Source: Scytonema sp. UIC 10036
GTDB lineage: Bacteria; Cyanobacteriota; Cyanobacteriia; Cyanobacteriales; Nostocaceae
Length of the DNA: 57,686 nt
Direction of reading: 5' to 3'
NCBI RefSeq assembly: GCF_009725235.1
Contig: NZ_WJFC01000074.1
Span: 1 to 57,686 of the forward strand
Shown: positions 17,890-26,810 of the stretch, one piece after another
How the letters are laid out: every line of letters starts with the position of its first letter
How positions within the stretch are numbered: the first letter of the stretch is position 1
Notes under the pieces: generated by a model
Seen by the model: the letters and a program-made list of their open reading frames with translations, nothing else
Told to the model about the DNA's origin: nothing
Databases searched by the model: none
Translations under genes and position numbers: made by a program

Positions 17890-19056
17890 ATGTTTGGTAG
17901 ATGGTTACGCAGAACACCGCTAGCGTGGCGGCAAGTGATGAAAGAAAAAACCCGTTTGGCGATCGCAGTTGCAGGCATTGCCTTTGCGGATATGCTGATG
18001 TTCGTGCAACTGGGGTTTCAAGATGCTCTTTACGACAGCGCTACATTACCCCATCGCTTGCTGGAAGCAGATTTAGTGATGACAAATCCCCAATTCCAAA
18101 CTTTGTTCTCAGTGAAAACCTTCTCTAGAGAAAGACTTTATCAAGCATTGGGTCATGAAGCAGTAAAATCAGTAAGTTCTATATATATAGGTTCGGGACA
18201 GTGGAAAAATCCAGAAAACCGTCTGACTCGTGCTATTCTCATATGGGGAATTGAACCAGACGCCCCTAGTTTGAAGTTACCAGAAATCAAGCAAAATGCA
18301 ACACAAGTAAAACTTTTGAATCACGTGTTGTTCGATCGTGCAGGGCGTCCGGAATATGGAGATATTGCTAGTAAGCTGCAAAGACAAGGAACCCTAGAAG
18401 CGGAATTGAACCAGCAAAATATTCAAGTGACAGGGTTATTTACCGTTGGTTCATCCTTTGCGGCAGATGGCAACGTCATCACCAGCGATTCAACATTTTT
18501 GAAATTGTTTCCAGAACGTCAACCCAACCACATAGAAGTTGGTTTGATTCAGCTGAAACCAGGTTTTGATGCAGCCAAAGTACAAGCAGAGTTGGCAAAA
18601 GAATTATCAGGGGATGTAAGAATTTTAACACCCGAAGGCTTTGCTAGCGTGGAAAAATACTATTGGGAAAGCCAGGGGACAATTGGATTTATTTTTGGGC
18701 TGGGTGTGGTTGTGGGATTTATTGTAGGAATCATCATTGTTTACCAGATTCTCTACAGCGATGTTGCCGACCATTTACCGGAGTATGCCACACTCAAGGC
18801 AATGGGTTACAGCGATGGTTATCTTATGCGCGTGTTATTACAAGAAGCCCTGTTATTGGCAGTCTTAGGTTTTATACCGGGATTTGCGATCGCAAGCGCA
18901 CTATACCAATTGACATATGCAGCAACACTGCTACCGATTGCCATGACAACAAGTCGAGCAATAACCGTATTTGTGCTAACAGTAGGTATGTGTGGCTTTT
19001 CTGGAGCGGTAGCAATGCGGAAACTGCAAACCGCAGATCCCGCAGATATTTTTTAA
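17890..19056 (+). CDS. devC: DevC-like ABC transporter permease
   Basis: Inner-membrane permease of a DevBCA-type exporter, MacB/FtsX-like, 388 residues from the ATG at 17890. That ATG follows AAGGGAAG and gives the family start MFGRWLRRTPLAWRQVMKEK; the longer frame overlaps the operator-like site and is unlikely. It has one N-terminal membrane helix (about residues 23-43), a large periplasmic domain, and three C-terminal helices (about 262-285, 310-340 and 350-375). It works with DevB and DevA. Confidence 0.9.
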   Translation: MFGRWLRRTPLAWRQVMKEKTRLAIAVAGIAFADMLMFVQLGFQDALYDSATLPHRLLEADLVMTNPQFQTLFSVKTFSRERLYQALGHEAVKSVSSIYIGSGQWKNPENRLTRAILIWGIEPDAPSLKLPEIKQNATQVKLLNHVLFDRAGRPEYGDIASKLQRQGTLEAELNQQNIQVTGLFTVGSSFAADGNVITSDSTFLKLFPERQPNHIEVGLIQLKPGFDAAKVQAELAKELSGDVRILTPEGFASVEKYYWESQGTIGFIFGLGVVVGFIVGIIIVYQILYSDVADHLPEYATLKAMGYSDGYLMRVLLQEALLLAVLGFIPGFAIASALYQLTYAATLLPIAMTTSRAITVFVLTVGMCGFSGAVAMRKLQTADPADIF

Positions 19057-19074
19057 GTAACTGGACTAAATTAA

Positions 19075-19287
19075 GTACACTCATAAAGGTTGGGCATTGG
19101 GCATGGGGCATTGGGCAAAGCAAAAATGTTATTGAAATTAATTGTGTCCAACTACTTAGCTATACCGATTCAAAAAATGTTTGCGACAGATAGTTGGATA
19201 AAATCAAGTCCAAGTGAGACGTTTTCAATCCAAAATCCAAAATCCAAAATCCAAAATCCAAAATCCAAAATCCAAAATCCAAAATTG
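19075..19287 (+). repeat. Composite dispersed repeat (P + Q) between devC and the AI-2E gene
   Basis: The first part (19075-19157) matches 2888-2966. The second part (19186-19287) matches 921-1001 in reverse complement and ends in about nine CCAAAAT heptamers. Here the two halves lie side by side, about 28 nt apart. The repeat reaches to within 2 nt of the AI-2E start codon. Confidence 0.75.
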
Positions 19288-19288
19288 T

Positions 19289-20332
19289 ATGACTGGTACT
19301 AAAAAACTACCACGCTGGTTGAATGTAGGATTAGCATTTCCTATCATCTTTGTCAATGGTTGGCTCATACTTTTGCTTTGTCAATACTTACAACCAATCG
19401 TGAGTATTGTATTTACAGCCAGCCTGATCGCTTTTCTACTAAACTACCCTATTGTATTTTTAGAAGAGCGAGGAGTGAAAAGAGGTTTGGCCATTGGGCT
19501 TGTGCTCCTCATATCGCTACTGCTGTTTAGTATTATGGGATTGGTCTTAGGACCGTTAGTGTTTGAACAACTTGTTGAGTTTGGCAACCGCGTACCAGCT
19601 TGGATTGAAGCAGGAAAGCAAGAACTACAAGCCTTAGACGAGCAAACACTGTTTCAGCAGCTACCCGTTGATATCAGTGGAATTGCTAGTCAACTTACAG
19701 GTCAACTGACTGGAGCGATGCAATCTTTTACCAGACAAATTATTGGTGTAACACTTGATACTATTAATAGTGCGCTCAATCTTGTTTTAACTTTAGTACT
19801 TACTATTTTTCTAGTGTTGTATGGCAAAAGTCTTTGGGAGGGGCTTTTAAGCTGGTTACCCCCTAATTGGTATAACCAAATTCAATTATCTCTCAAGCAA
19901 AGTTTTCAAAACTACTTTGCAGGTCAAGCAATCATTGCCATTATTCTCAGTGCAATTATGGTGCTTGCATTTCTGGCATTACAAGTACCCTTTGGGTTAC
20001 TTTTTGGACTGGGGATTGGGGTAGCAAGCTTAATCCCATTTGGTGGAGTTGTGAGTATCACACTCATCAGCGTTTTGGTAGCGTTTCAAGATGTATGGCT
20101 GGGACTCAAGGTGTTAATAGTTGCTGTTGTCCTCGGTCAAATTAACGAAAATGTTGTTGCACCTCGATTAATAGGAGGTATTACCGGGCTTAATCCTGCT
20201 TGGGTGTTTATCTCTCTACTTCTAGGCGCAAAGTTTGCAGGAGTCTTAGGTTTACTAATGGCAGTTCCAACAGCTAGCTTTATCAAAAAAACAGCCGATT
20301 CTTTACGAGAACCAGTCAGCAGCGAGCGGTAA
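19289..20332 (+). CDS. AI-2E/PerM-family membrane transporter
   Basis: Inner-membrane protein of the AI-2 exporter/PerM family, 347 residues from the ATG at 19289 (MTGTKKLPRWLN). The longer frame upstream is only heptamer repeat translated as SKIQNPK. About seven to eight hydrophobic segments are visible, with family features such as LNYPIVFLEERGVKRGLAI near the N-terminus, FGLGIGVASLIPFGGVVSI, and INENVVAPRLIGGITGLNP near the C-terminus. Substrates vary in this family. It lies between devC and devA, an unusual place. Confidence 0.9.
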   Translation: MTGTKKLPRWLNVGLAFPIIFVNGWLILLLCQYLQPIVSIVFTASLIAFLLNYPIVFLEERGVKRGLAIGLVLLISLLLFSIMGLVLGPLVFEQLVEFGNRVPAWIEAGKQELQALDEQTLFQQLPVDISGIASQLTGQLTGAMQSFTRQIIGVTLDTINSALNLVLTLVLTIFLVLYGKSLWEGLLSWLPPNWYNQIQLSLKQSFQNYFAGQAIIAIILSAIMVLAFLALQVPFGLLFGLGIGVASLIPFGGVVSITLISVLVAFQDVWLGLKVLIVAVVLGQINENVVAPRLIGGITGLNPAWVFISLLLGAKFAGVLGLLMAVPTASFIKKTADSLREPVSSER

Positions 20333-20520
20333 CTGGGGACAAGGAGGACAAGGGGGACAAGGAGGACAAGGGGGACAAGGGGACAAGGGAGACAAGGAGG
20401 ACAAGGGAGACAAGGAGGACAAGGGGACAAGGGAGACAAGGGGACAAGGGAGACAAGGAGGACAAGGGAGAACAACTACGCTCAATGACAAATGACAAAT
20501 GACCAATGACAAATGACCAA
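20333..20520. repeat. GGACAAGG and TGACAAA tandem repeats before devA
   Basis: About 135 bp of purine-rich units (GGGGACAAGGA, GGAGACAAGG and variants) are followed by CAATGACAAATGAC heptamers. The Pro/Cys-rich frames on the minus strand here are repeat translations. Confidence 0.9.
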
Positions 20521-20543
20521 TGACAACCTATAGAGGTATTTTT

Positions 20544-21224
20544 ATGGAACCTGTGATTGTTGCACAAAACCTAAATCATTATTTTGGAGACGGTGCGCTT
20601 CGCAAACAAGCATTATTTGACATTAATTTAGAAATTAGAGCAGGCGAAATTGTGATTATGACTGGACCTTCAGGTTCGGGAAAAACAACTTTGTTGACTC
20701 TCATGGGTGGATTGCGTTCTGCTCATGAGGGAAGTTTGAGAATTTTAGGTCAAGAAATGTGTGCTGCAAGCCAAAAGCATTTGAGAGAGATTCGCTGCAA
20801 CATTGGCTATATTTTTCAGGCACATAATTTAATGACGTTTTTAACAGCTAAAGAAAATGTCCGAATGTCTTTAGAATTGCATGACAAGTATCTAGACCAA
20901 GACATGGATGGTAAAGCAGTCGCTATGCTTGAAAGTGTTGGATTAGGTCATCGCGTTTCTTATTATCCAGAGAGTTTATCAGGCGGACAAAAGCAAAGGG
21001 TTGCGATCGCCCGTGCGCTTGTGAGCCAGCCAAAAATTGTTTTAGCTGACGAACCAACAGCCGCACTTGATAAAAAATCCGGACGTGATGTTGTAGAATT
21101 AATGCAAAAGCTAGCAAAAGAGCAAGGGTGTACCATTTTGCTTGTTACCCATGACAACCGCATTCTTGATATAGCCGATCGCATTGTCTATATGGAAGAT
21201 GGACATCTGAAAGATAAAGTATAG
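20544..21224 (+). CDS. devA: DevA-like ABC transporter ATP-binding protein
   Basis: ATPase that powers the DevBC exporter. The product is 226 residues from the ATG at 20544, preceded by AGAGG (MEPVIVAQNLNHYFGDG). Motifs are Walker A GPSGSGKTTLL, the signature LSGGQKQRVAIARAL, Walker B IVLADEPTAALD and the H-loop LVTHDNRI. It belongs to the MacB/LolD-type group, as DevA does. It is separated from devC by the AI-2E gene and repeats, so it may have its own promoter. Confidence 0.92.
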   Translation: MEPVIVAQNLNHYFGDGALRKQALFDINLEIRAGEIVIMTGPSGSGKTTLLTLMGGLRSAHEGSLRILGQEMCAASQKHLREIRCNIGYIFQAHNLMTFLTAKENVRMSLELHDKYLDQDMDGKAVAMLESVGLGHRVSYYPESLSGGQKQRVAIARALVSQPKIVLADEPTAALDKKSGRDVVELMQKLAKEQGCTILLVTHDNRILDIADRIVYMEDGHLKDKV

Positions 21225-21535
21225 AATATTCATTCGTTCGTAGTTGCGCTACTATAACAAATTCAGCGTATCCGTCCCATAAACCAATTTTGCCCTCAGT
21301 TTTTGCTTGAGAGCAAAGTTGTAGAATTTTTGTAGGTTGGGTTGAGGAACGAAACCCAACATTTACAAGCATTTGTTGGGTTTCGTTCCTCAACCCAACC
21401 TACTTAATTTCATTGTAGGAGCTTAACCGACAAGTATTGATTTTGCCCTCGGTTTTTGGCTGAGAGCAAAGTTGTAGTTACAGCATTAAATAGTAAACCT
21501 TTTTTTTCGCTTCAGCAGTGTGGCAACACCAACAG
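21225..21535. other. Intergenic stretch with paired AGGTTGGGTT repeats
   Basis: At 21330-21405, GTAGGTTGGGTTGAGGAACG and its inverted partner (GTTGGGTTTCGTTCCTCAAC) face each other across AACATTTACAAGCATTTGTT and can form a long hairpin. Flanking copies of TTTTGCCCTC and TTTTTG(C/G)(T)TGAGAGCAAAG (21289-21312 and 21441-21473) look like a duplicated segment around it. No gene is supported. Confidence 0.6.
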
Positions 21536-22129
21536 TTAGAACCAATACTTGGGATATGTTCTCTCTTGAGCCAGATTATTGAAGACTACAGCACAAAGTA
21601 CCAAAATTATGGAACCTTCTAAGGCAGGAATAAAAAGAAATTGCCAGGATGGTTTTGTCATCATCACAACTAATGCAACTGCTCCCGAAGGAGGGTGTAA
21701 AGTTGCAGTCAGTTGCATCATACCAATGGCTGTAGCTACTGCCATTCCCATTGCCCAAGGTTCTGAACCGAAAAGATGCAGAATAGTTAGGCTAACTAAT
21801 GCCGCCACAAGATTACCGCCAATGACATTCCGGGGTTGGGCTAAAGGACTGTCAGGAATACCAAAGATTAATACGCTAGTAGCACCAAAGGGAGCCATCA
21901 GCAAAGGAGAATTAGTTTTTACAGAAAGATAAGCCGTTGCTGCTATTCCAATAAAACTACCGCACCAACTCCAAAAGATATGTCTGTAGTGGGGTCTATG
22001 TAAACAAGATGAACGCCTAGTTCCACGAATTTTAAAGCAGTAGTTTTTCCATTTCTCCTGAAAATTTTGATAATTCAACCTTGCTAGATAGCTTGAATAA
22101 AACCGCCCTTTGGGTAAATAACCTTTCAT
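21536..22129 (-). CDS. HPP-family integral membrane protein
   Basis: Small membrane protein, 197 residues from the ATG at 22127-22129. That ATG has a strong GGAG 4 nt upstream; a TTG five codons earlier is less likely. About four hydrophobic segments lie between residues 55 and 185. Family motifs are LLMAPFGATSVLIFGIPDSP, QPRNVIGGN and the name-giving HPPSGAVAL. Cyanobacterial and plastid members have been implicated in nitrite transport, but no nitrogen-assimilation genes are adjacent, so that is only a possibility. Confidence 0.88.
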   Translation of the reverse strand: MKGYLPKGRFYSSYLARLNYQNFQEKWKNYCFKIRGTRRSSCLHRPHYRHIFWSWCGSFIGIAATAYLSVKTNSPLLMAPFGATSVLIFGIPDSPLAQPRNVIGGNLVAALVSLTILHLFGSEPWAMGMAVATAIGMMQLTATLHPPSGAVALVVMMTKPSWQFLFIPALEGSIILVLCAVVFNNLAQERTYPKYWF

Positions 22130-22882
22130 AATTCTCCGGAGCAATTACAACCAACAGCCTTCAACACAAGAAAATTAAGTGTATTTATGGTCTTAGCTAA
22201 TCTTTGTGAGTTAATTCGTTAAAAACTCCCTAACTTCTGTCAAGAGACGGAAGTTTTAATGAAAGTTATCACAATACTACGTAGGTTTTGCTAAAAACAT
22301 AAATTCAAGGTAGGTTGGGGAGCCACTCGCGTGCTCTGGTTTCCAGAGTTGAGCGATGTGGCGTTTGAGGAACGAAACCCAACATTTATCAGCATTTGTT
22401 GGGTTTCGCTTACGCTCTACCCAACCTACAATTTCTCTCAGCCCTTGCAGTATTGAGAGTTATCAGCCAAAATCCAAATTTGAGCGACAAAATCTTTAAG
22501 TCATAAATCAGCGTTTTTATCAGTAAAAAATTCAAATTCATTGATTAAGAAAGTTTAATGGTGACCAATTGTCATGATTCTATGACATATTAGTTCCAGA
22601 ATATCGTTTGAACCCAAGCAAGGAAATACAAAATATATAGAAATAAGCAATAATACTTATAATCTTTACTTATGTAACTTTGGGTAAGTCTTAAGTAACG
22701 GATGCGTGAGATCGTTAGCCAAGATTTACTCCCTTCCCGCTAGAAGATTAGCATTACACGTAGGTAGGGCTAAAGCCCACCATTCACCTGTTGGTGGGCA
22801 GTGCCTGAAATTATGAATGATGAATGATGAATGTTGAATGATTAAATCTTCAATTCATAATTCATAATTCATAATTCATAAT
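22130..22882. other. Repeat-rich intergenic region
   Basis: No gene is seen. It contains an AGGTTGGG-family copy with extra segments (22273-22449), a hairpin CCCACCA/TGGTGGG (22776-22798) that could end the tonB-like transcript, and AATTCAT/TGAATGA heptamer arrays (22811-22898) reaching into the 3' end of the tonB-like gene. Confidence 0.55.
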
Positions 22883-22898
22883 TCATAATTCATAATTT
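22811..22898. repeat. TGAATGA and AATTCAT heptamer repeats
   Basis: ATGAATGATGAATG is followed by about six tandem copies of AATTCAT. The array overlaps the last codons of the tonB-like gene (22883 onward), which therefore ends within repeat sequence (INYEL-stop). Confidence 0.8.
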
Positions 22899-23326
22899 AT
22901 CTCGACTCGCATATCTTGTCGTCCACCTGCTTGTGGTGCCAATTTCAACTTTCTAACTTGTTCCATAGCAGAGACATCCAATTCTTGGTATCCGCTAGAA
23001 CGAATCAGTTTCACCTGAGTCACATTACCAACGTCATCAGCCTCGACACTCATTTCCACCGTGCCTTTCATACCTTGCTGCCTTGCAGTTTCTGGATACT
23101 TGAAATTACAAAAGGCGCAATTTTCAATGAATTGAGAACCATTACCTACTGCTGATTTCGGTTGTTCCAAGATTTTAGTATCAAAACCACTAGTACGATT
23201 TATGCCTGTCTCCTCGGCAGGCGGGATTATATTAATTTTTGTACTAACTTGTGAGCGGGCTGGCGTAGATGCTAAAACCAAGACAGTGCCTGCTACCCAT
23301 AGAGATCGAACAAGAAATAACTTCAC
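22883..23326 (-). CDS. TonB C-terminal-domain periplasmic protein
   Basis: Protein with a TonB-type C-terminal domain (about residues 72-147; YPETARQQGMKGTVEMSVEAD, ELDVSAMEQVRKLKLAP). I favour the GTG at 23326, which has GAGG 5 nt upstream and gives a signal peptide (VKLFLVRSLWVAGTVLVLAS, cleavage near ARSQ). The ATG ten codons upstream lacks a ribosome binding site and would break the signal. It has no long Pro-rich spanning region and seems exported rather than anchored, unlike classical TonB. It is divergent from exbB (about 108 nt apart), which suggests a shared energy-transduction role. Confidence 0.75.
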   Translation of the reverse strand: MKLFLVRSLWVAGTVLVLASTPARSQVSTKINIIPPAEETGINRTSGFDTKILEQPKSAVGNGSQFIENCAFCNFKYPETARQQGMKGTVEMSVEADDVGNVTQVKLIRSSGYQELDVSAMEQVRKLKLAPQAGGRQDMRVEINYEL

Positions 23327-23434
23327 AAAAGCCTCACTTGTAAAAAAATAATCCATAGAGTAGCCGCCATTCTATGCCAATATTTTTCAACAGCCATCTG
23401 TTAACCTACTAATTGTCCTGTTGAATAACAATCG

Positions 23435-24067
23435 ATGGAAATCAGGAATTTATTTGTCGCAGGTGGGGTAGTGATGTGGCCCCTGCTAGCATTTTCGATA
23501 CTAGCCGCCGCACTCATTATTGAGAGAATCTTCTTTTGGGTACGGATTACAAAGCGCCAAAATCAGGTAGTGCGAGAGGTTTTGAATCTTTACCGTCGCG
23601 ATAATACTGTGGGTGCTATGGATAAATTACAAAAAAATACAGATTTACCCATTGCACGGATTTTTTTAGCAGCATTAGAATTGGAACAACCAAATCCAGA
23701 GGAATTTCGTCTTGCTTTAGAAAGTGAAGCTCAAGCTGAGATACCTTTGCTTAAACGATTTCAAAATATCTTTGATACTATTATTTCTCTTGCACCTCTG
23801 TTGGGTCTTCTGGGAACTGTCTTAGGATTAATTTACTCTTTTAAATCCTTAAATATTGGAGATGTGGGAGGTACTAGAACAGCAGGAGTCACATCTGGTA
23901 TTAGTGAAGCTTTGGTTTCGACAGCTTCAGGATTAGTTGTTGCTATTTTTACCCTTCTATTTGCCAACACTTTCCGGGGTCTCTACCAAAGACAAATTGC
24001 TCTCATTCAAGAGTACGGCGGACAGTTAGAGTTGCTTTACCGCCGTCGCTATGAAAAAAAATATTAG
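23435..24067 (+). CDS. exbB: ExbB/MotA/TolQ-family proton channel protein
   Basis: Inner-membrane proton-channel subunit, 210 residues. There is one N-terminal helix (about residues 8-34, VMWPLLAFSILAAALIIERI) and two further helices (about 118-140, LAPLLGLLGTVLGLIYSF, and 155-185, ISEALVSTASGLVVAIFTLL), the ExbB layout. The partner ExbD is not visible within 200 nt downstream or elsewhere in the window. The nearest gene is the divergent tonB-like gene. Confidence 0.88.
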   Translation: MEIRNLFVAGGVVMWPLLAFSILAAALIIERIFFWVRITKRQNQVVREVLNLYRRDNTVGAMDKLQKNTDLPIARIFLAALELEQPNPEEFRLALESEAQAEIPLLKRFQNIFDTIISLAPLLGLLGTVLGLIYSFKSLNIGDVGGTRTAGVTSGISEALVSTASGLVVAIFTLLFANTFRGLYQRQIALIQEYGGQLELLYRRRYEKKY

Positions 24068-24310
24068 GGATTGGGGATTGGGGATTAGGCTACAATTTTT
24101 TCACACCTCCCCTCTACCTCATAACTTGTAGTGTTAAATCTAGCATCTATCTATAACAGTCCAATTTATATGTCAGACTCAAACTAGCAGCCTTCAGACT
24201 TGTCTCTGAAGCTTTATCCATTATAATGTAATTAATATTACACTTTATTCCCAGATGGCTGCGATCGCTATGATTTGAAAAACTCTATATTATATGAGGG
24301 AAGCGAATCC

Positions 24311-26137
24311 GTGAAAATTCTGTTGGTAGAAGACGATCGCCCTACCAGTTTAGTAATTTCTGACATCCTGATTGCTCATAACTATACAGTTAACCAAGCA
24401 ATGGATGGACAGACGGGTTTAGAACTGGCAAAGGCATTTGAATATGACCTAGTTCTTTTAGACATTATGCTTCCGGATACGGATGGTATTAGTGTATGCA
24501 GACGCCTGCGCTCTTTGGGGTATCAAAGCCCTATATTACTTTTGACTGGCAAAGACAGCACAACAGATCGAGTCATGGGTTTAGACGCTGGGGCAGATGA
24601 TTATGTCGTTAAGCCGTTTGAAATCAATGAATTGTTAGCACGGGTTCGTGCTCTTTTACGACGGGGAAAGAAAATACCATCATCGGTAATTGTTTGGGAA
24701 GATATACAGTTTGATACTATTAACAACCAAGTAACCTGCGGAGAAAAACCCTTACGATTAACACCTAAAGAGTACTGTTTGTTAGAGCTTTTCCTGCTCA
24801 ATCCAAAGCGTGTTTTTAGCCGCAAAGCGATTTTAGAGAAACTTTGGGATTTTGCCAATTCGCCAGGGGAAGAAACCGTTAGCACTCACATCAAATGTTT
24901 GCGGCAAAAATTTAAGGCAGCTGGTGCATCAGATCCAATTGAAACAGTTCACGGTTTGGGGTATCGACTGAAAACTCCATCAGAATCAAAAGAAAGTGAT
25001 GCGTCCGTTAAGCAAACAATCAGCCAAAAAAAGATTACAGCAACCACCTCGAAAGTTTGGGATAAATTCAAGGGTAAGTATGTAGAACATTTTGCTGTGT
25101 TAGAACAAGCAACTTCGGCGCTAGCAAAAGGCGAGCAGACGGACGTACTGTTACAGCAGGCTAAATACGAAGCACACACCTTAGCCGGTTCATTGGGAAT
25201 CTTTGGCTTGATGCGAGGTTCTGAACTAGCAAGGGAGTTAGAGGATTTTTTTCAACCTGACAAGCAGTTGCAAGCTTTGGACGTTAAACATATTGTGATG
25301 CTAGTAGAATTACTTAAAGAAGAGTTACAAAGAACACCTGATTTAAAAACAGAAGGAGAGCAAAGTTCTGACTCGCCACTGATTTTAATTGTGGATAACG
25401 ATTTGATGTTAGCAGAACGAATCAGGATTGAAGCGATCGCTTGGAAGTTGCGAGTGGAGGTAGCAACAGATTTAGAAGTTGCTCGAAAAGTCATTACCCA
25501 AACTCCACCCCACGTTATTCTGCTTGATTTTAATTTCCCCAGTTCTACAGAAGATGGACTAACCTTACTTAAGGAAATAGCACAACGAACTCCCAAAATA
25601 CCTGTTGTGGTCTTTTCTGAAGAAGGGAGTCTGGCAAACAGGTTAGAAGTTGCTCGTCTGGGCGGGCGTATTTTTTTACAAAAACCTCAATCTAGCTATA
25701 ATATCCTCAAAGTTGTGACTAAAGTATTAAGCAGTACGCAAGAGGCTTCTTCTGGTAATCGGATAATGGCAGTCGATAAAGATGAAGCTGCTTTGTCACA
25801 TCTAACAAATCTCCTAAAGCCATTAGGAGTAGAGGTCACAACATTAAGCGATCCGGATCAATTTTGGGAAGTGCTGATTGCTTCGAGACCAGATTTACTC
25901 ATACTAGATGTGGAATTGCCTGGATTAAACAGCTTGGAATTGTGCCAGGTTGTGCGTTGCGATCCGACATGGTACAGGATACCAATTATCTTTTGGTCAG
26001 CACGCACGCAAGAGAGTGAAATTGATAGGGCATTTGCAGTAGGTGCAGATGACTACATTAGCAAGTCAGTTAAAGAAGCCGAACTAACAACTCGAGTTCT
26101 CCGCCGCCTTAGTAGAATCAAGAAACAGTCAGTATAG
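24311..26137 (+). CDS. Multidomain response regulator REC-wHTH-HPt-REC-REC
   Basis: Two-component regulator of 608 residues from the GTG at 24311 (VKILLVEDDRPTS), 9 nt after GAGGGA; an upstream TTG is less likely. Domains in order: receiver 1 (1-120, phospho-Asp in LVLLDIMLPDTDG), OmpR/PhoB winged helix (about 130-220, ending ETVHGLGYRLK), an HPt-like segment (about 245-340, with EAHTLAGSLGIFG carrying the candidate His), receiver 2 (about 360-475, VILLDFNFP) and receiver 3 (about 485-605, LLILDVELPG). It can both bind DNA and act as a phosphorelay hub. No cognate kinase is adjacent. Confidence 0.88.
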   Translation: MKILLVEDDRPTSLVISDILIAHNYTVNQAMDGQTGLELAKAFEYDLVLLDIMLPDTDGISVCRRLRSLGYQSPILLLTGKDSTTDRVMGLDAGADDYVVKPFEINELLARVRALLRRGKKIPSSVIVWEDIQFDTINNQVTCGEKPLRLTPKEYCLLELFLLNPKRVFSRKAILEKLWDFANSPGEETVSTHIKCLRQKFKAAGASDPIETVHGLGYRLKTPSESKESDASVKQTISQKKITATTSKVWDKFKGKYVEHFAVLEQATSALAKGEQTDVLLQQAKYEAHTLAGSLGIFGLMRGSELARELEDFFQPDKQLQALDVKHIVMLVELLKEELQRTPDLKTEGEQSSDSPLILIVDNDLMLAERIRIEAIAWKLRVEVATDLEVARKVITQTPPHVILLDFNFPSSTEDGLTLLKEIAQRTPKIPVVVFSEEGSLANRLEVARLGGRIFLQKPQSSYNILKVVTKVLSSTQEASSGNRIMAVDKDEAALSHLTNLLKPLGVEVTTLSDPDQFWEVLIASRPDLLILDVELPGLNSLELCQVVRCDPTWYRIPIIFWSARTQESEIDRAFAVGADDYISKSVKEAELTTRVLRRLSRIKKQSV

Positions 26138-26561
26138 GTCCCTAACATAAAAATCCCCTCTTTCCTCGTAGTGTAGAAACTTCATACCACCTCGTTCCCA
26201 GGCGGAGCCTGGGAATGCCTGATTGAGAGGCTCCGCCTCCTGTATCGCTCTGCTCCGCCTCGCCGCCTGCATTCTGTGCCTCCGGCTGGGAAAGAGAGTC
26301 AGGGATCTGTCCATTGACCCATCAAAACTTTTGCGACAGATTGCTAACCGTTAATCCCATTAGCTTAGGTAGCTTTAATTAGGAGTAAAATGGAGTTAAC
26401 TTTAATATTTAACTTCATTATAGTGATGCAATACTTATCATTACAACACTTTGACAAACAATATAGCTATCACCAATATGAAAAAAAAGATGGAAAAAGA
26501 AATTGCCAATTTGGAGTCCAAGGTAGTATTATGTATTTAAATAAAATTTTTGAGGACACCA
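26138..26561. other. Intergenic stretch with repeat copy C and AT-rich DNA
   Basis: The left half is the GAGGCGGAGCCTC repeat (26190-26310). The right half is AT-rich and leads into the TnpB-like fragment, so it may include the remnant left end of an insertion element; no terminal structure could be defined. Confidence 0.45.
26190..26310. repeat. GAGGCGGAGCCTC-family dispersed repeat, copy C
   Basis: CCTCGTTCCCAGGCGGAGCC, GAGAGGCTCCGCCTCC and GGGAAAGAGAG appear in the order of copy A. Both copies continue into AGGGATCTGT. It lies downstream of the large response regulator. Confidence 0.8.
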
Positions 26562-26810
26562 ATGGCTAGAAAAAAAGTAGTCCAGACAACTGAATATACA
26601 GTTACTAGGATTGCTTACTCTGTTGGTGAAATTCCATTTGAATTAATTAATCTAGCTCAAGCTTTAGGCAACTTACGCTCGGAACTATGGAACAAATATG
26701 GATCGCTACAAGCTTGGGGTATTGATAAAAATACAATTATTAAAAGTATTCGCAATACCCCTCTTAAGTTAGGTCAAATGTTGGTAATCTTTCTGGCAAT
26801 GATATTTTGA
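26562..26810 (+). pseudogene. N-terminal fragment of a TnpB-like (IS200/IS605-type) protein
   Basis: The 82-residue frame begins MARKKVVQTTEYTVTR after GAGGACACCA. It contains NLAQALGNLRSELWNKYGSL followed by QAWGIDK, which resembles the start of cyanobacterial TnpB-like proteins of about 400 residues or more. Everything after about residue 65 is missing, including the RuvC-like nuclease motifs. The frame ends 42 nt inside the antisense 3' end of the histidine kinase gene. It is probably a dead remnant; the family assignment comes from sequence feel and is moderate. Confidence 0.45.

Noticed and set aside
19090..19302. 70-residue plus-strand frame with SKIQNPK repeats
   Set aside because: It encodes only the CCAAAAT heptamer array and the dispersed repeat; the real gene starts at 19289.
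20137..20567. Three overlapping minus-strand frames rich in Pro, Cys and Leu
   Set aside because: They are translations of the GGACAAGG tandem array and the antisense of the AI-2E gene end.
26129..26314. 61-residue minus-strand frame
   Set aside because: It lies within the GAGGCGGAGCCTC repeat and has no ribosome binding site or family likeness.
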